From the NCBI GenBank assembly GCA_035948855.1, contig DASZIT010000033.1, positions 1 through 64,000 on the forward strand: a DNA stretch of 64,000 nt. The letters run 5' to 3'. Each line of letters starts with the position of its first letter. Position 1 is the stretch's first letter. The position numbers and the translations under genes are program-made. Under the pieces are notes generated by a model. The model searched no databases. It was not told the DNA's origin and worked only from the letters and a program-made list of their open reading frames with translations. Below are positions 24,191-33,310 of the stretch, piece by piece. The DNA comes from DASZIT01 sp035948855. Its GTDB lineage: Bacteria > Actinomycetota > Acidimicrobiia > Acidimicrobiales > RAAP-2.

Positions 24191-25264
24191 ATGCGAGCGG
24201 CAGTGACCCGAGGCGGTCGGCTCGAGGTTGTGGATGTGGAAGACCCGGAACCGGGGTCCGGCCACGTGCTGGTCCGCCCGTTGTCCACCGGGATCTGCGG
24301 GTCGGATCTCCACGCGTTGGCGGACTTCGCCAACTTCACCGGCCTGATGGAACGGGTCGGGGCTCCGTCGCTGGACGCCAATGCCGACACCGTCTTCGGC
24401 CACGAGTTCTGTGCCGAGATCCTCGAGCACGGTCCGGACACCGCCGGGACCCTCCCGACCGGCACCCGGGTCTGCTCGGTGCCGATCATCATCGGCCCGG
24501 GAGGGGTCGAGCAGATCGGCTATTCGAACCGGTACCCCGGTGCGCTGGCGCAACGGATGGTGCTCCAGGAAGCTCTTCTGCTGCCGGTGCCCGACTCGCT
24601 GGAGACGAACATTGCCGCCCTGACCGAGCCGTTGGCCGTCGGGGAGCACGCGGTGGGGCTGGCCGATCTGGAACCCGGACAACCCTGCCTGGTGATCGGG
24701 TGTGGCCCGGTGGGTTTAGCCGTCATCGCCGCCCTCAAAGGACGCAATCACGGTCCGGTCCTGGCGGCTGACTTCTCCCCGGGCCGACGGCGACTGGCCG
24801 AGGCCTTTGGTGCCGATGAGGTGATCGACCCGGAGGTGGCGTCGCCCCATGACCGCTGGGCCTCGTTCGGGGTCCCGATGACGATCATGGAACGGGCCGG
24901 CGCAGTCATGCTGGGCGCGGAGCTGAAGGACCCGGTGATCTTCGAGGCCGTCGGGGTGCCGGGGATGTTGCAGGCCATCATCGAAGCCGCCCCGCCGCGC
25001 AGCCGGATCGTGGTGGTCGGGGTGTGCATGCACCCCGACTCCATCGAGCCGTTCTTTGCCGTGACCAAGGAGATCGAGTTCCGCTTCTCCTTCGGCTACA
25101 CCCCGGCTGAGTACGCGGCCACGCTGGATCGCCTGGCCAATGGAGTGCCGGGTGCCGAGACGTTGGTCACCGACGCCTTCGGACTGGACGGCGCCCCGGG
25201 GGCGTTCGAAACCCTGCGCACGCCCGGCGAGCACGGGAAGATCCTCATCACTCCGCAGAACTAG
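24191..25264 (+). CDS. Zinc-type medium-chain alcohol dehydrogenase
   Basis: NAD(P)-dependent dehydrogenase of the MDR superfamily, 357 residues. Catalytic zinc ligands are visible as Cys36 in GICGSDLHA and His in FGHEFC; the nucleotide motif is LVIGCGPVGLAVIA near residue 175. The usual lobe with four closely spaced cysteines for the structural zinc is absent; its place is taken by SVPIIIGPGGVEQIGYS. ATG 24191 has GGGGAGG upstream. It is followed at 24 nt by a monooxygenase gene and then an epoxide hydrolase gene on the same strand, suggesting a small catabolic operon in which it would oxidise an alcohol or diol product. Substrate unknown. Confidence 0.9.
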   Translation: MRAAVTRGGRLEVVDVEDPEPGSGHVLVRPLSTGICGSDLHALADFANFTGLMERVGAPSLDANADTVFGHEFCAEILEHGPDTAGTLPTGTRVCSVPIIIGPGGVEQIGYSNRYPGALAQRMVLQEALLLPVPDSLETNIAALTEPLAVGEHAVGLADLEPGQPCLVIGCGPVGLAVIAALKGRNHGPVLAADFSPGRRRLAEAFGADEVIDPEVASPHDRWASFGVPMTIMERAGAVMLGAELKDPVIFEAVGVPGMLQAIIEAAPPRSRIVVVGVCMHPDSIEPFFAVTKEIEFRFSFGYTPAEYAATLDRLANGVPGAETLVTDAFGLDGAPGAFETLRTPGEHGKILITPQN

Positions 25265-25288
25265 AAGCTAGAGAGGGACACGGGACCA

Positions 25289-26479
25289 ATGACAACGTTG
25301 AATGCCGGAGAGCACCTAAAATTCGGGATCTTCCTGGCTCCGTTCCATCCGGTGGGACAGAACCCCACGTTGGCACTCGAACGGGACATGCAGTTGATCG
25401 AGCATCTCGACCGGCTCGGGTTTGACGAGGCCTGGTTCGGCGAGCACCACTCGGCCGGTTACGAGATCATCGCCTCTCCGGAAGTGTTCATTGCCGCCGT
25501 CGCGCAGAGAACCCGGCACATCCGGCTGGGTACCGGGGTCTCCTCCCTGCCCTACCACCACCCCTTCATGCTCGCCGACCGGCTGGTCCTGCTCGACCAC
25601 CTCACCCGCGGGCGCCTGATGATCGGGGTTGGTCCGGGTGCCCTTCCGTCCGACGCCTTCATGATGGGCATCGAGGTAGCGAAGCAGCGGGACATGATGG
25701 AAGAGGCTCTCGAGGCCATCCTTTTGCTCCTGGCCGGGGAGGAGCCGGTCGACTACGAGACCGACTGGTTCAAACTGGTCGGAGCCCGGCTGCAGATGCG
25801 GCCGTATCAACGCCCGTTCCCCGAAGTCGCGGTGGCGGCGCAGATCTCGCCGGCGGGTCCCCGGGCCGCTGGGCGCTTCGGCTGCAGCCTCCTTTCCATT
25901 GGCGCCACCTCCGCCGGCGGGTTCGACGCCCTCGGCCTCCATTGGGACGTAATGGAAGAGCGTTCGGCCGAGTTCGGGACCACCGTGGACCGGAGCAAAT
26001 GGCGGCTGGTGGGGCCCGTCCACATCGCCGACACCAAGGAGCAAGCCATCGCCGACTGCGAGTTCGGTCTGGCCCAGTGGGTCGACTACTTCCAGCGGGT
26101 CGCGGCCTTGCCCCTGGCTCCCGACACCGCCGACCACTCATCGCTCGTCGATGCGCTCAACGCCTCGGGATTCGCGGTGATCGGCACCCCCGACGACGCC
26201 ATCGAGCAGATCGGCCGGTTGCGTGAACAGTCCGGGGGATTCGGCACTTTCCTGGCCATGGGTCACGAGTGGGCCGACACCGACGCCACCCTGCACTCCT
26301 ACGAGTTGCTCTCGCGCTATGTGGCGCCCCAATTCCAGGGGTCGGCGAGCTCGTTGACCGCCAGTCGAGACTGGGCGGCCGAGAATCGCCCCTCATTCAT
26401 CGGTGCCGCCGGCACCGCCATCATGTCGGCCATCCAGAAGCACGCCGATGAAAAAGAATCCAAGTCGACGAAGGTCTGA
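25289..26479 (+). CDS. LLM-class flavin monooxygenase (limonene monooxygenase-like)
   Basis: Bacterial-luciferase-like monooxygenase of 396 residues that would use reduced flavin (or F420H2) and oxygen on a small organic substrate. Characteristic segments are LKFGIFLAPFHP, LGFDEAWFGEHHSAGYE, AQRTRHIRLGTGVSSLPYHHP, GRLMIGVGPGALPSDAF and FPEVAVAAQISPAGPRAAG. Length and these motifs resemble proteins annotated as limonene 1,2-monooxygenase (LimB). The epoxide hydrolase gene begins 4 nt after its stop, which fits an epoxidation-then-hydrolysis pathway, though the substrate need not be a terpene. ATG 25289 has AGAGAGGGAC about 13 nt upstream, a moderate ribosome site. Confidence 0.88.
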   Translation: MTTLNAGEHLKFGIFLAPFHPVGQNPTLALERDMQLIEHLDRLGFDEAWFGEHHSAGYEIIASPEVFIAAVAQRTRHIRLGTGVSSLPYHHPFMLADRLVLLDHLTRGRLMIGVGPGALPSDAFMMGIEVAKQRDMMEEALEAILLLLAGEEPVDYETDWFKLVGARLQMRPYQRPFPEVAVAAQISPAGPRAAGRFGCSLLSIGATSAGGFDALGLHWDVMEERSAEFGTTVDRSKWRLVGPVHIADTKEQAIADCEFGLAQWVDYFQRVAALPLAPDTADHSSLVDALNASGFAVIGTPDDAIEQIGRLREQSGGFGTFLAMGHEWADTDATLHSYELLSRYVAPQFQGSASSLTASRDWAAENRPSFIGAAGTAIMSAIQKHADEKESKSTKV

Positions 26480-26483
26480 GCCC

Positions 26484-27458
26484 ATGAGCGAGATCACCCA
26501 TCACCAGATACCCACCAACGGGATCGAACTGCACATCGCCGAGAGCGGGCCGGCCTCCGGCCCGCCCGTCGTCCTCTGCCACGGCTTCCCCGAACTCTGG
26601 TACTCGTGGCGCCATCAGTTCGACGCCTTGGCCGGTGCCGGTTTCCGGGTGTTGGCCCCCGATCTGCGGGGCTACGGCGGGAGCAGCCATCCCCAGGGTG
26701 ACATTGCCGAGTACGGCGCTGACCGGATCGGAGCCGACCTCTGTGGCCTGTTGGACCACTTCGGTTACGACCAGGCCGCTTTCTCCGGGCACGACTGGGG
26801 AGCCATGGTCCTGTGGGAGTTGGCCCGCACCCATCCCGAGCGGATGTCGTCGCTCTGCAATATGAGCGTGCCGTTCCTGCAGTCACCGGCGCCGCCGACC
26901 GACATCTTCAACGCCATCTTCGTCGGCAAGTTCTTCTACATCCTCTACTTCCAGCCGGTGGGCCTGGCCGAGAAGGAGCTGGAGGCCGACCCCCGGCATT
27001 TCTTGCGGAACATGCTCTGGGCGGCTTCGGGCGATGCCCTGAGCCTCGGGAGTCTGACCCTCGACCTCCCGGCGGAAGGGACCGGCTTCCTGGATGCGCT
27101 GGCTGAAGCCCCGGACACCCTCCCCTCTTGGATCACCGAGGACGATGTGACCGTCTACGGCGATGCCTTCGCCGCCAACGGCTTCTTCGGTCCGCTGAGC
27201 TTCTATCGCAACATCGACGCCAACTGGCACCGCACCCACGAGATACCCGCCTCGGTGCTGACCATGCCCGTCGGGTTCATCTCCGGCTCCGCCGATCCGG
27301 TGATCGCCATGACCCCCGGGGCACTCGACGAAATGGCCGCCGCCTTGCCCGACTTCCGTGGCAGCACCCTCATCGAGGGAGCCGGGCACTGGGTCCAACA
27401 GGAGCGGCCCGAGGAGACCAACGCCGCGCTGTTGGCGTTCCTCAACTCGGTGAGCTGA
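26484..27458 (+). CDS. Alpha/beta-hydrolase, epoxide hydrolase type
   Basis: Hydrolyses epoxides to diols through an Asp nucleophile. 324 residues. The oxyanion-hole motif is HGFPELWYSWRHQ; the nucleophile elbow GHDWGAMVLWE contains the Asp; two tyrosines expected in the cap to activate the epoxide may be those in FYILYF or FYRNID; the catalytic histidine is in EGAGHWVQQERPEE. These features are standard for soluble epoxide hydrolases. The start ATG 26484 is chosen because it lies 4 nt after the monooxygenase stop, and the family normally begins like ITHHQIPTNGIELHIAE; the frame is open upstream only inside the neighbour. It ends 33 nt from the convergent pepA stop. Confidence 0.9.
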   Translation: MSEITHHQIPTNGIELHIAESGPASGPPVVLCHGFPELWYSWRHQFDALAGAGFRVLAPDLRGYGGSSHPQGDIAEYGADRIGADLCGLLDHFGYDQAAFSGHDWGAMVLWELARTHPERMSSLCNMSVPFLQSPAPPTDIFNAIFVGKFFYILYFQPVGLAEKELEADPRHFLRNMLWAASGDALSLGSLTLDLPAEGTGFLDALAEAPDTLPSWITEDDVTVYGDAFAANGFFGPLSFYRNIDANWHRTHEIPASVLTMPVGFISGSADPVIAMTPGALDEMAAALPDFRGSTLIEGAGHWVQQERPEETNAALLAFLNSVS

Positions 27459-27491
27459 CGCCGACCTCCGCGTCTGACCGGGGAAACGAAG

Positions 27492-29102
27492 CTACCGGTC
27501 CGACTGGCCGTTCCGGACCAGCCCGGAGGCGAACTGCTCGGAGGTCACCAGCTCCACCAGCAACCTGACCCCGAATCCGGTTCCCCCCTTGGTGAGATAC
27601 CGGAGGTTCTCGTCCGAACGAGCCGGCCCGGCGATGTCCAGATGGGCCCAGGGCACGTCACCCACGAACTCCCGCAACAACAACGCCGCCGAGATGCTCC
27701 CGGCCTGACCAGGTCGACCCACGTTCCGCATGTCCGCCACCTCGGAGTCGATGTGATTGCGGTAGTCGTCGGGAAGCGGGAGAGGCCAGACCGGCTCGCC
27801 CGACCGCTCGCTGGCCGCTTCCACCTGTTCCATCAGGTTCTCGTCATTGCCGAGAAGCCCGGCGATCTCCTTCCCCAACGCCACCACCACGGCGCCGGTG
27901 AGGGTGGCCAGGTCGACGATGGCATCGGCGCCGGACTCCACCGCCAGCGACAAGGCGTCAGCCAGGACCAGACGGCCCTCGGCGTCGGTGTTGAGCACCT
28001 CGATGGTCTTGCCGTTCCGGGCAGTGAGGACGTCGGACGGCTTGATGGCCGAGCCGCTCGGCATGTTCTCGGTCAACGGCGCGAGCACCGTCACCCGGAT
28101 GCGGGCGCCCAACGCGGCGATGGCATCGAGGGCGCACATCACCGCGGCGGCGCCGCCCATGTCGGTCTTCATCGTCTCCATGCCGCCGGGAGTCTTCAGC
28201 GAGAGCCCACCGGAGTCGAAGGTGATCCCCTTCCCCACCAACGCGACGTGTGGCGTCCGGCCCTCGACCAGCAGCGGGTCTGGCGGCTGGTACTCGGCCT
28301 TCACCAGGCGCGGCGGCTGGGCCGATCCGCGGGACACACCCAGGAGGCCGCCCAGCTTCTCCGTAACGATCTCCTCTTCTTCCCACACCTCGATGGAGAC
28401 TTCCGGGACATCCCGGAACCGCTCGACGAACACGTGGGCGAACTTCTGCGGGGTCAGGGAACTCGGGGGCTCATTCACCAGGTCGCGGGCCAGGGCGGCC
28501 GACTCGGCCACCCGGGAGCCCCGGGCGCACCCGGCTCCGGTCGCGGTTGCCTCTTCCGGCGACTCGACCACCAGGAGCAACCGGCCGAGGGCTTCCGGCG
28601 GCTCCGCGGTTCGGAAGGTGTCATACCGGTACGAGGCCAGCAACCCGCCCTCGGCCACCGCCGCGCCGATTCGATCCAGGGGGATGGTCAGGTCCCGTGG
28701 CACCAGGAAGGCAGCCGCCTCCCCTGACCCGGCGGCACGCACGAACGACGCCGCCGCCCGCCGCAAGGTCTCCAGCCCGGCGTCACCGACCAGCTTGGCC
28801 TCCTCCCCGAGTCCTACCAACACCGAGGTGACGGGAGCGTCGGCCTCGGGAGTCGGCGAATCGGCGCCCGGGGACCGGAATGGGGACATCCCGGATCCGA
28901 GGAACACCAGGGTCTGTCCGACCTTCCCGGTGAAGCCCTGCCGCTTGCACCAGGCCGCATCCAGTACCGCCGGACCGGCCAGCTCGCCGCTGGCCGCGGC
29001 CACTGATCCGAGCCGTGGGCCTTCGGCTCCGGTGAACACAGGAATCCCGACCGCCACCAGATCCTCCGCCAACCTGGCGGCGACAACTGCCTCGACCTTC
29101 AA
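27492..29102 (-). CDS. pepA: Leucyl aminopeptidase (M17)
   Basis: Two-metal (Zn/Mn) cytosolic aminopeptidase, usually hexameric, that removes N-terminal residues from peptides. 536 residues, a little longer than the usual 480-510. Metal and catalytic residues lie in GKGITFDSGGLSLK, METMKTDMGGAAAV and the family signature NTDAEGRLVLAD; the C-terminal AHLDIAGPARSDE and GGTGFGVRLLVE are typical. Its TTG start (29102) overlaps the stop of the upstream cobalamin adenosyltransferase gene by 4 nt (TTGA), so the two are probably translated together. This coupling has no obvious metabolic meaning. Confidence 0.93.
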   Translation of the reverse strand: MKVEAVVAARLAEDLVAVGIPVFTGAEGPRLGSVAAASGELAGPAVLDAAWCKRQGFTGKVGQTLVFLGSGMSPFRSPGADSPTPEADAPVTSVLVGLGEEAKLVGDAGLETLRRAAASFVRAAGSGEAAAFLVPRDLTIPLDRIGAAVAEGGLLASYRYDTFRTAEPPEALGRLLLVVESPEEATATGAGCARGSRVAESAALARDLVNEPPSSLTPQKFAHVFVERFRDVPEVSIEVWEEEEIVTEKLGGLLGVSRGSAQPPRLVKAEYQPPDPLLVEGRTPHVALVGKGITFDSGGLSLKTPGGMETMKTDMGGAAAVMCALDAIAALGARIRVTVLAPLTENMPSGSAIKPSDVLTARNGKTIEVLNTDAEGRLVLADALSLAVESGADAIVDLATLTGAVVVALGKEIAGLLGNDENLMEQVEAASERSGEPVWPLPLPDDYRNHIDSEVADMRNVGRPGQAGSISAALLLREFVGDVPWAHLDIAGPARSDENLRYLTKGGTGFGVRLLVELVTSEQFASGLVRNGQSDR

Positions 29103-29713
29103 GATGGCTCCTCTGGGTTGCTCTCGCCGGAAGCTGTCCGGGGGGATTTCGCCGCCCGCCGCGATCTCCGGGCCGTTCCCCGGGCCAACAGATGCTCATC
29201 GCCCTCGGTCCAACGGGCCATCGCCCACAGGAGGTCCGAGAGCCGGTTGAGATACTGCCCGACCAGAGACCCCTCGGCCGGGTAGGAAACGGCCAGGCGC
29301 TCAGCCCGGCGGACGACGGTGCGGGCCACATCGAGGGCGGCCGACACCCGGGTGGCGCCGGGAACCACGAACTCGGCCGGCATGTCGAACCGTTCGATCA
29401 GGTCATCGATACGAGTCTCGAGGGCCCCGATCATCTCCGGGGTCACCAGGGTCGCCCCCGCCACCAGCTTCGCCCGTTTGGAGGAATCGGTCGCGACTTC
29501 GGCCATGAGGACATAGAGGTCCCGCTCGAGCCCAACCAGCAGTGCGTCGAGCTCGGACCCGGCATCGACCTCGGCCCGGGCCACGCCCATCGACGCCTGA
29601 GCTTCGTCCACCGCGCCGTTGATCTGCATGACCAACGAGTCCTTGGGCACCCGCCCTCCATACAGCAGGCCGGTAGTGCCATCGTCGCCGGTCTTGGTAT
29701 AGATCCTCAACAT
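29099..29713 (-). CDS. Cob(I)alamin adenosyltransferase, PduO type
   Basis: Transfers the adenosyl group of ATP to cob(I)alamin to make adenosylcobalamin. 204 residues, the normal size. N-terminal YTKTGDDGTTGLLYGGRV is the ATP-binding loop, NGAVDEAQASMGVAR follows, and FVVPGATRVSAALDVARTV plus VVRRAERL contain the conserved active-site Arg residues. The last 25 residues are a charged tail. ATG 29713 has a weak GAAG site; TACCAT at 29733-29738 (minus strand) is a plausible -10 box. It diverges from metH, which uses methylcobalamin, and could serve the adenosylcobalamin-dependent mutase at 19 kb. Confidence 0.93.
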   Translation of the reverse strand: MLRIYTKTGDDGTTGLLYGGRVPKDSLVMQINGAVDEAQASMGVARAEVDAGSELDALLVGLERDLYVLMAEVATDSSKRAKLVAGATLVTPEMIGALETRIDDLIERFDMPAEFVVPGATRVSAALDVARTVVRRAERLAVSYPAEGSLVGQYLNRLSDLLWAMARWTEGDEHLLARGTARRSRRAAKSPRTASGESNPEEPS

Positions 29714-29787
29714 GGCCGCTTCACCGAAGGGAATGGTAAGCCATCCTGGCTGTCGACCAGGCGGAAGGCCGATATCCTTTGTGGACC
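29714..29787. promoter_or_regulatory. Divergent promoter region of the adenosyltransferase gene and metH
   Basis: Only 74 bases separate the two cobalamin-related genes. A minus-strand TACCAT (29733-29738) and a plus-strand TATCCT (29773-29778) are the best -10 boxes. The latter is 9 nt before ATG 29788, so metH would have a leader of only a few bases. The space is too small for a cobalamin riboswitch and none of its motifs is seen. Confidence 0.45.
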
Positions 29788-32700
29788 ATGACCAACCGCG
29801 CCTCGTCTGATTCCAGCTACCTTCGCGCCGTTTCGGACCGTGTGGTCGTCTTCGACGGCGCCATGGGCACCAATCTTCAGCTGGCCAACCTGACAGCCGA
29901 CGACTTCGGCGGGCCCGACCTGGAGGGCTGCAACGAGCTGCTGGTCGTCACCCGGCCCGACGTCGTCGACCGGGTCCACCGGTCATTCTTCGAGGTCGGT
30001 TGCGATGTGGTCGAAACCGACACCTTCGGCGCCTTCGGCCCGGTGCTTGCCGAATACGGCCAGGCCCATCGGGTCCATGAGCTGAACGTGGCCGCCGCCA
30101 CCCTGGCCCGCCAGGCGGCCGATGATTTCTCCACCTCCGACCGGCCCCGCTGGGTGGCCGGGAGCATCGGTCCCGGGACCAAATTCCCCACGCTGGGCCA
30201 GATCCCCTACGCCGACCTGCGGGACGCCTACCAGGAGCAGGCAACCGGGTTGCTCGAGGGAAGGGTCGACCTCATCATCATCGAGACGGTCTTCGACCTC
30301 CTGCAGGCCAAGGCGGCCATCAACGGTGCCCGCCGGGCGATGGGTGCCGCCGGTCGACAGGTGCCCATCCAGGTGCAGGTGACCATCGAACTGACCGGCA
30401 CCATGCTCCCCGGCACCGAAATCGGCGCCGCCCTCTGTGCCCTCGAGGCGATGGACATCGATCTCATCGGGCTGAATTGCGCTACCGGCCCCTCCGAGAT
30501 GTTCGAGCCCTTGCGCCACCTGACCGCCCACGCCTCCATCCCGGTGAGCTGCCTTCCCAACGCCGGGCTTCCCTCGGTGGTCGATGGCGCCATGCACTAC
30601 GACCTGACCCCGGACCAGCTGGCGGAGTTCCACCGCCAGTTCGTGAGCGAGCTCGGGGTGTCCGTCGTCGGTGGCTGCTGCGGAACTCTCCCTTCCCACT
30701 TGTCCGCGGTGGTGGAGGCATGCGCCGACCTGACGCCGGCCGCCCGGACTCCCGAGCCCGAGCCCGGCGCCGCCTCGATCTACACCGCGGTCCCCTTCAC
30801 CCAGGATGCCTCGTTCCTGGTCGTCGGGGAGCGGACCAACGCCAACGGATCCAAGAAATTCCGCGAGGCCATGTTGGAGAAGGACTGGGACACCTGCGTG
30901 GCCATGGCCCGCGAACAGGTCAAAGAGGGGTCCCATCTCATTGATGTCTGCGTTGACTACGTGGGCGCCGACGGCGTGGCCGACATGGAAGAGGTCGCCT
31001 CCCGATTCGCCACCCAGTCGACGGTGCCCCTGATGGTCGACTCCACCGAGGCACCGGTGGTGGAGACGGCGCTGTCGTGGATCGGTGGGCGGGCGGTCAT
31101 CAACTCGGTCAACCTCGAGGACGGGGACGGGACCGATACCCGCTTCCACAAGGTCCTCACCCTGGCCAAGGAGTTCGGAGCCGCGGTGGTCTGCACCTGC
31201 ATCGACACCGACGGTCAGGCGCGGACCGCCGACTGGAAGTTCCGGGCCGCCAAGGCCATCCATGACCTGGCCGTCGAGAGGTACGGGCTCCGTCCGTCCG
31301 ACCTCCTCTTCGACCCCCTGGCCCTGCCGCTGTCCACCGGCATGGAGGAGAGCCGGCGGGACGGCATCGAGACCCTCGAAGGAATCCGCCGCATCAAGGC
31401 CGAGCTTCCCGGCGTCTATACGGTGTTCGGGCTGTCCAATGTGTCATTCGGGCTCAATCCGGCGGCCCGCCAGGTTCTCAACTCGGTCTTCCTCCACGAG
31501 TGCGTGGAGGCCGGGCTCGATGCCGCCATCGTCCATGCCTCGAAGATCCTCCCGCTGTCGAAGGTCGACGAGCGGGCCCGGGAGGTGTGCCTCGATCTGA
31601 TCTATGACCGTCGCCGTGACGGCTACGACCCGCTGACCGAGCTGCTCGATCTGTTCGAGGGCGCCTCAACCTTCTCGGTCACCACCACCGAGGACCGATC
31701 GGGATGGCCGGTCGAACAGCGGCTGGAGCACCGGATCATCGACGGTGACCGCAACGGCCTCGAGGCCGATCTGGATGAAGCCATGACCGGGGGGCATGCG
31801 CCTCTGGCCATCGTGAACGACATGTTGCTGGCCGGGATGAAGACGGTGGGAGAGCTGTTCGGCGCCGGTGAGATGCAGCTGCCGTTCGTACTGGGCTCGG
31901 CCGAGACCATGAAGACGGCGGTCGCCTATCTCGAGCCCCACATGGAAAAGTCCGACCAGGGCGGCAAGGGCACCATGGTGCTGGCCACCGTCAAGGGCGA
32001 CGTCCATGACATCGGCAAGAACCTGGTCGACATCATCCTGACCAACAACGGCTACACGGTGAAGAACCTCGGCATCAAGGTCGGCATCGCCGACATGGTC
32101 AGCGCCCTGGAGGAGACCAAGGCCGACGCCATCGGGATGAGCGGCCTGCTGGTGAAGTCAACCCTGATCATGCGGGACAACCTCGACGAGCTGAACCGGC
32201 GGGGACTCTCGAACATCCCGGTGATCCTGGGCGGGGCGGCGCTGACCCGCACCTACGTCGAGCGCGACCTCCGCTCGGTCTACGAGGGCCGCCTCTTCTA
32301 CGGCAAGGACGCCTTCGAGGGCCTGCGCACCATGGACCGGCTGGTCGAGATCAACAAAACCGGTGAGGACGACCCGGAGTTCGGTCGCGCCCTCGGCGGG
32401 CGGGACCTCGGGCCCCGCAAGAGCGAGCAGCGCAAGCAGAAGGCCAAGGAGGCTCTCGAACGAGGGGACGTGCTCCCGACCCGGTCCCCCAAGGTGGAGA
32501 CGGACAACCCGCTGTTCACCCCCCCGTTCGTGGGCAGCCGGATCGCCAAGGGCATCGGCATCGACGACATCGCCGCCTACATCAACGAGACCGCCCTGTT
32601 CCGCAACCAGTGGGGCTACCGACCCGAGAGCGGGGAGGACGACCCCGCGTTCAAAGACCGGGTCCGGTCGCTGCTCCGGTCCCGGCTGGCCGACGCCAAG

Positions 32701-33297
32701 GCAGGTCAGCTGCTGGTGCCCCAGGTGGCCTGGGGCCACTTCGCGGCCAACGCCGACGGGAACGACCTGGTCATCTTCAAGGACGAGACCCGCTCGTCGG
32801 AGTGGATGCGATTCAGCTTCCCCCGCCAGGTGGAAGACCCCTTCCTCTGCATCAGCGACTTCTTCCGGCCGGTCGACTCCGGAGAAGCGGACTATGCCAG
32901 CTTCCAGGTGGTGACCATGGGGCGCCGGGTGTCGGAAGAGACCGCCCGCCTGTTCGCCGGCGACGAATACCAGAACTACCTGTACCTCCACGGGCTCGGC
33001 GTCGAGATGGCCGAGTCCCTGGCCGAGTACTGGCATCACCGGATCCGGGAGGAATTGGGATTCGCCAACGAAGACGGCCCGTCACTGGCCGGCCTGTTCC
33101 GCCAGAAATACCGCGGCGGCCGGTACTCGTGGGGTTACCCGGCGTGCCCGGACCTGGAGGACAATGCCAAGGTGGTTGAGTTGCTCGGTGCCGACCGGAT
33201 CGGGGTCGAGGTCAGCGAGGGCTTCCAGCTCCACCCGGAGCAGTCGACGACGGCGATCATCTGCCACCACCCCCAAGCCAAGTACTTCGTGGCCTGA
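29788..33297 (+). CDS. metH: Cobalamin-dependent methionine synthase
   Basis: Methylates homocysteine to methionine using methyltetrahydrofolate and cobalamin. 1169 residues, full length, with all four modules. The homocysteine domain (about 1-310) has zinc cysteines in GLNCATGP (near 231) and GGCCG (near 297); the folate domain (about 345-600) starts VGERTNANGSKKF; the cap and B12 domains (about 620-870) carry the lower-ligand His near residue 740 in GDVHDIGKNLVD; the activation domain (about 900-1169) ends with RYSWGYPACPD and FQLHPEQSTT. ATG 29788 is preferred over TTG 29779 because a TATCCT -10 box lies just upstream and neither has a ribosome site. Confidence 0.97.
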   Translation: MTNRASSDSSYLRAVSDRVVVFDGAMGTNLQLANLTADDFGGPDLEGCNELLVVTRPDVVDRVHRSFFEVGCDVVETDTFGAFGPVLAEYGQAHRVHELNVAAATLARQAADDFSTSDRPRWVAGSIGPGTKFPTLGQIPYADLRDAYQEQATGLLEGRVDLIIIETVFDLLQAKAAINGARRAMGAAGRQVPIQVQVTIELTGTMLPGTEIGAALCALEAMDIDLIGLNCATGPSEMFEPLRHLTAHASIPVSCLPNAGLPSVVDGAMHYDLTPDQLAEFHRQFVSELGVSVVGGCCGTLPSHLSAVVEACADLTPAARTPEPEPGAASIYTAVPFTQDASFLVVGERTNANGSKKFREAMLEKDWDTCVAMAREQVKEGSHLIDVCVDYVGADGVADMEEVASRFATQSTVPLMVDSTEAPVVETALSWIGGRAVINSVNLEDGDGTDTRFHKVLTLAKEFGAAVVCTCIDTDGQARTADWKFRAAKAIHDLAVERYGLRPSDLLFDPLALPLSTGMEESRRDGIETLEGIRRIKAELPGVYTVFGLSNVSFGLNPAARQVLNSVFLHECVEAGLDAAIVHASKILPLSKVDERAREVCLDLIYDRRRDGYDPLTELLDLFEGASTFSVTTTEDRSGWPVEQRLEHRIIDGDRNGLEADLDEAMTGGHAPLAIVNDMLLAGMKTVGELFGAGEMQLPFVLGSAETMKTAVAYLEPHMEKSDQGGKGTMVLATVKGDVHDIGKNLVDIILTNNGYTVKNLGIKVGIADMVSALEETKADAIGMSGLLVKSTLIMRDNLDELNRRGLSNIPVILGGAALTRTYVERDLRSVYEGRLFYGKDAFEGLRTMDRLVEINKTGEDDPEFGRALGGRDLGPRKSEQRKQKAKEALERGDVLPTRSPKVETDNPLFTPPFVGSRIAKGIGIDDIAAYINETALFRNQWGYRPESGEDDPAFKDRVRSLLRSRLADAKAGQLLVPQVAWGHFAANADGNDLVIFKDETRSSEWMRFSFPRQVEDPFLCISDFFRPVDSGEADYASFQVVTMGRRVSEETARLFAGDEYQNYLYLHGLGVEMAESLAEYWHHRIREELGFANEDGPSLAGLFRQKYRGGRYSWGYPACPDLEDNAKVVELLGADRIGVEVSEGFQLHPEQSTTAIICHHPQAKYFVA

Positions 33298-33310
33298 GTA
33301 AGCACCGCCA

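Noticed and set aside
29714..29787. Cobalamin riboswitch before metH or the adenosyltransferase gene
   Set aside because: Only 74 bases are available and no B12-box-like sequence is present.
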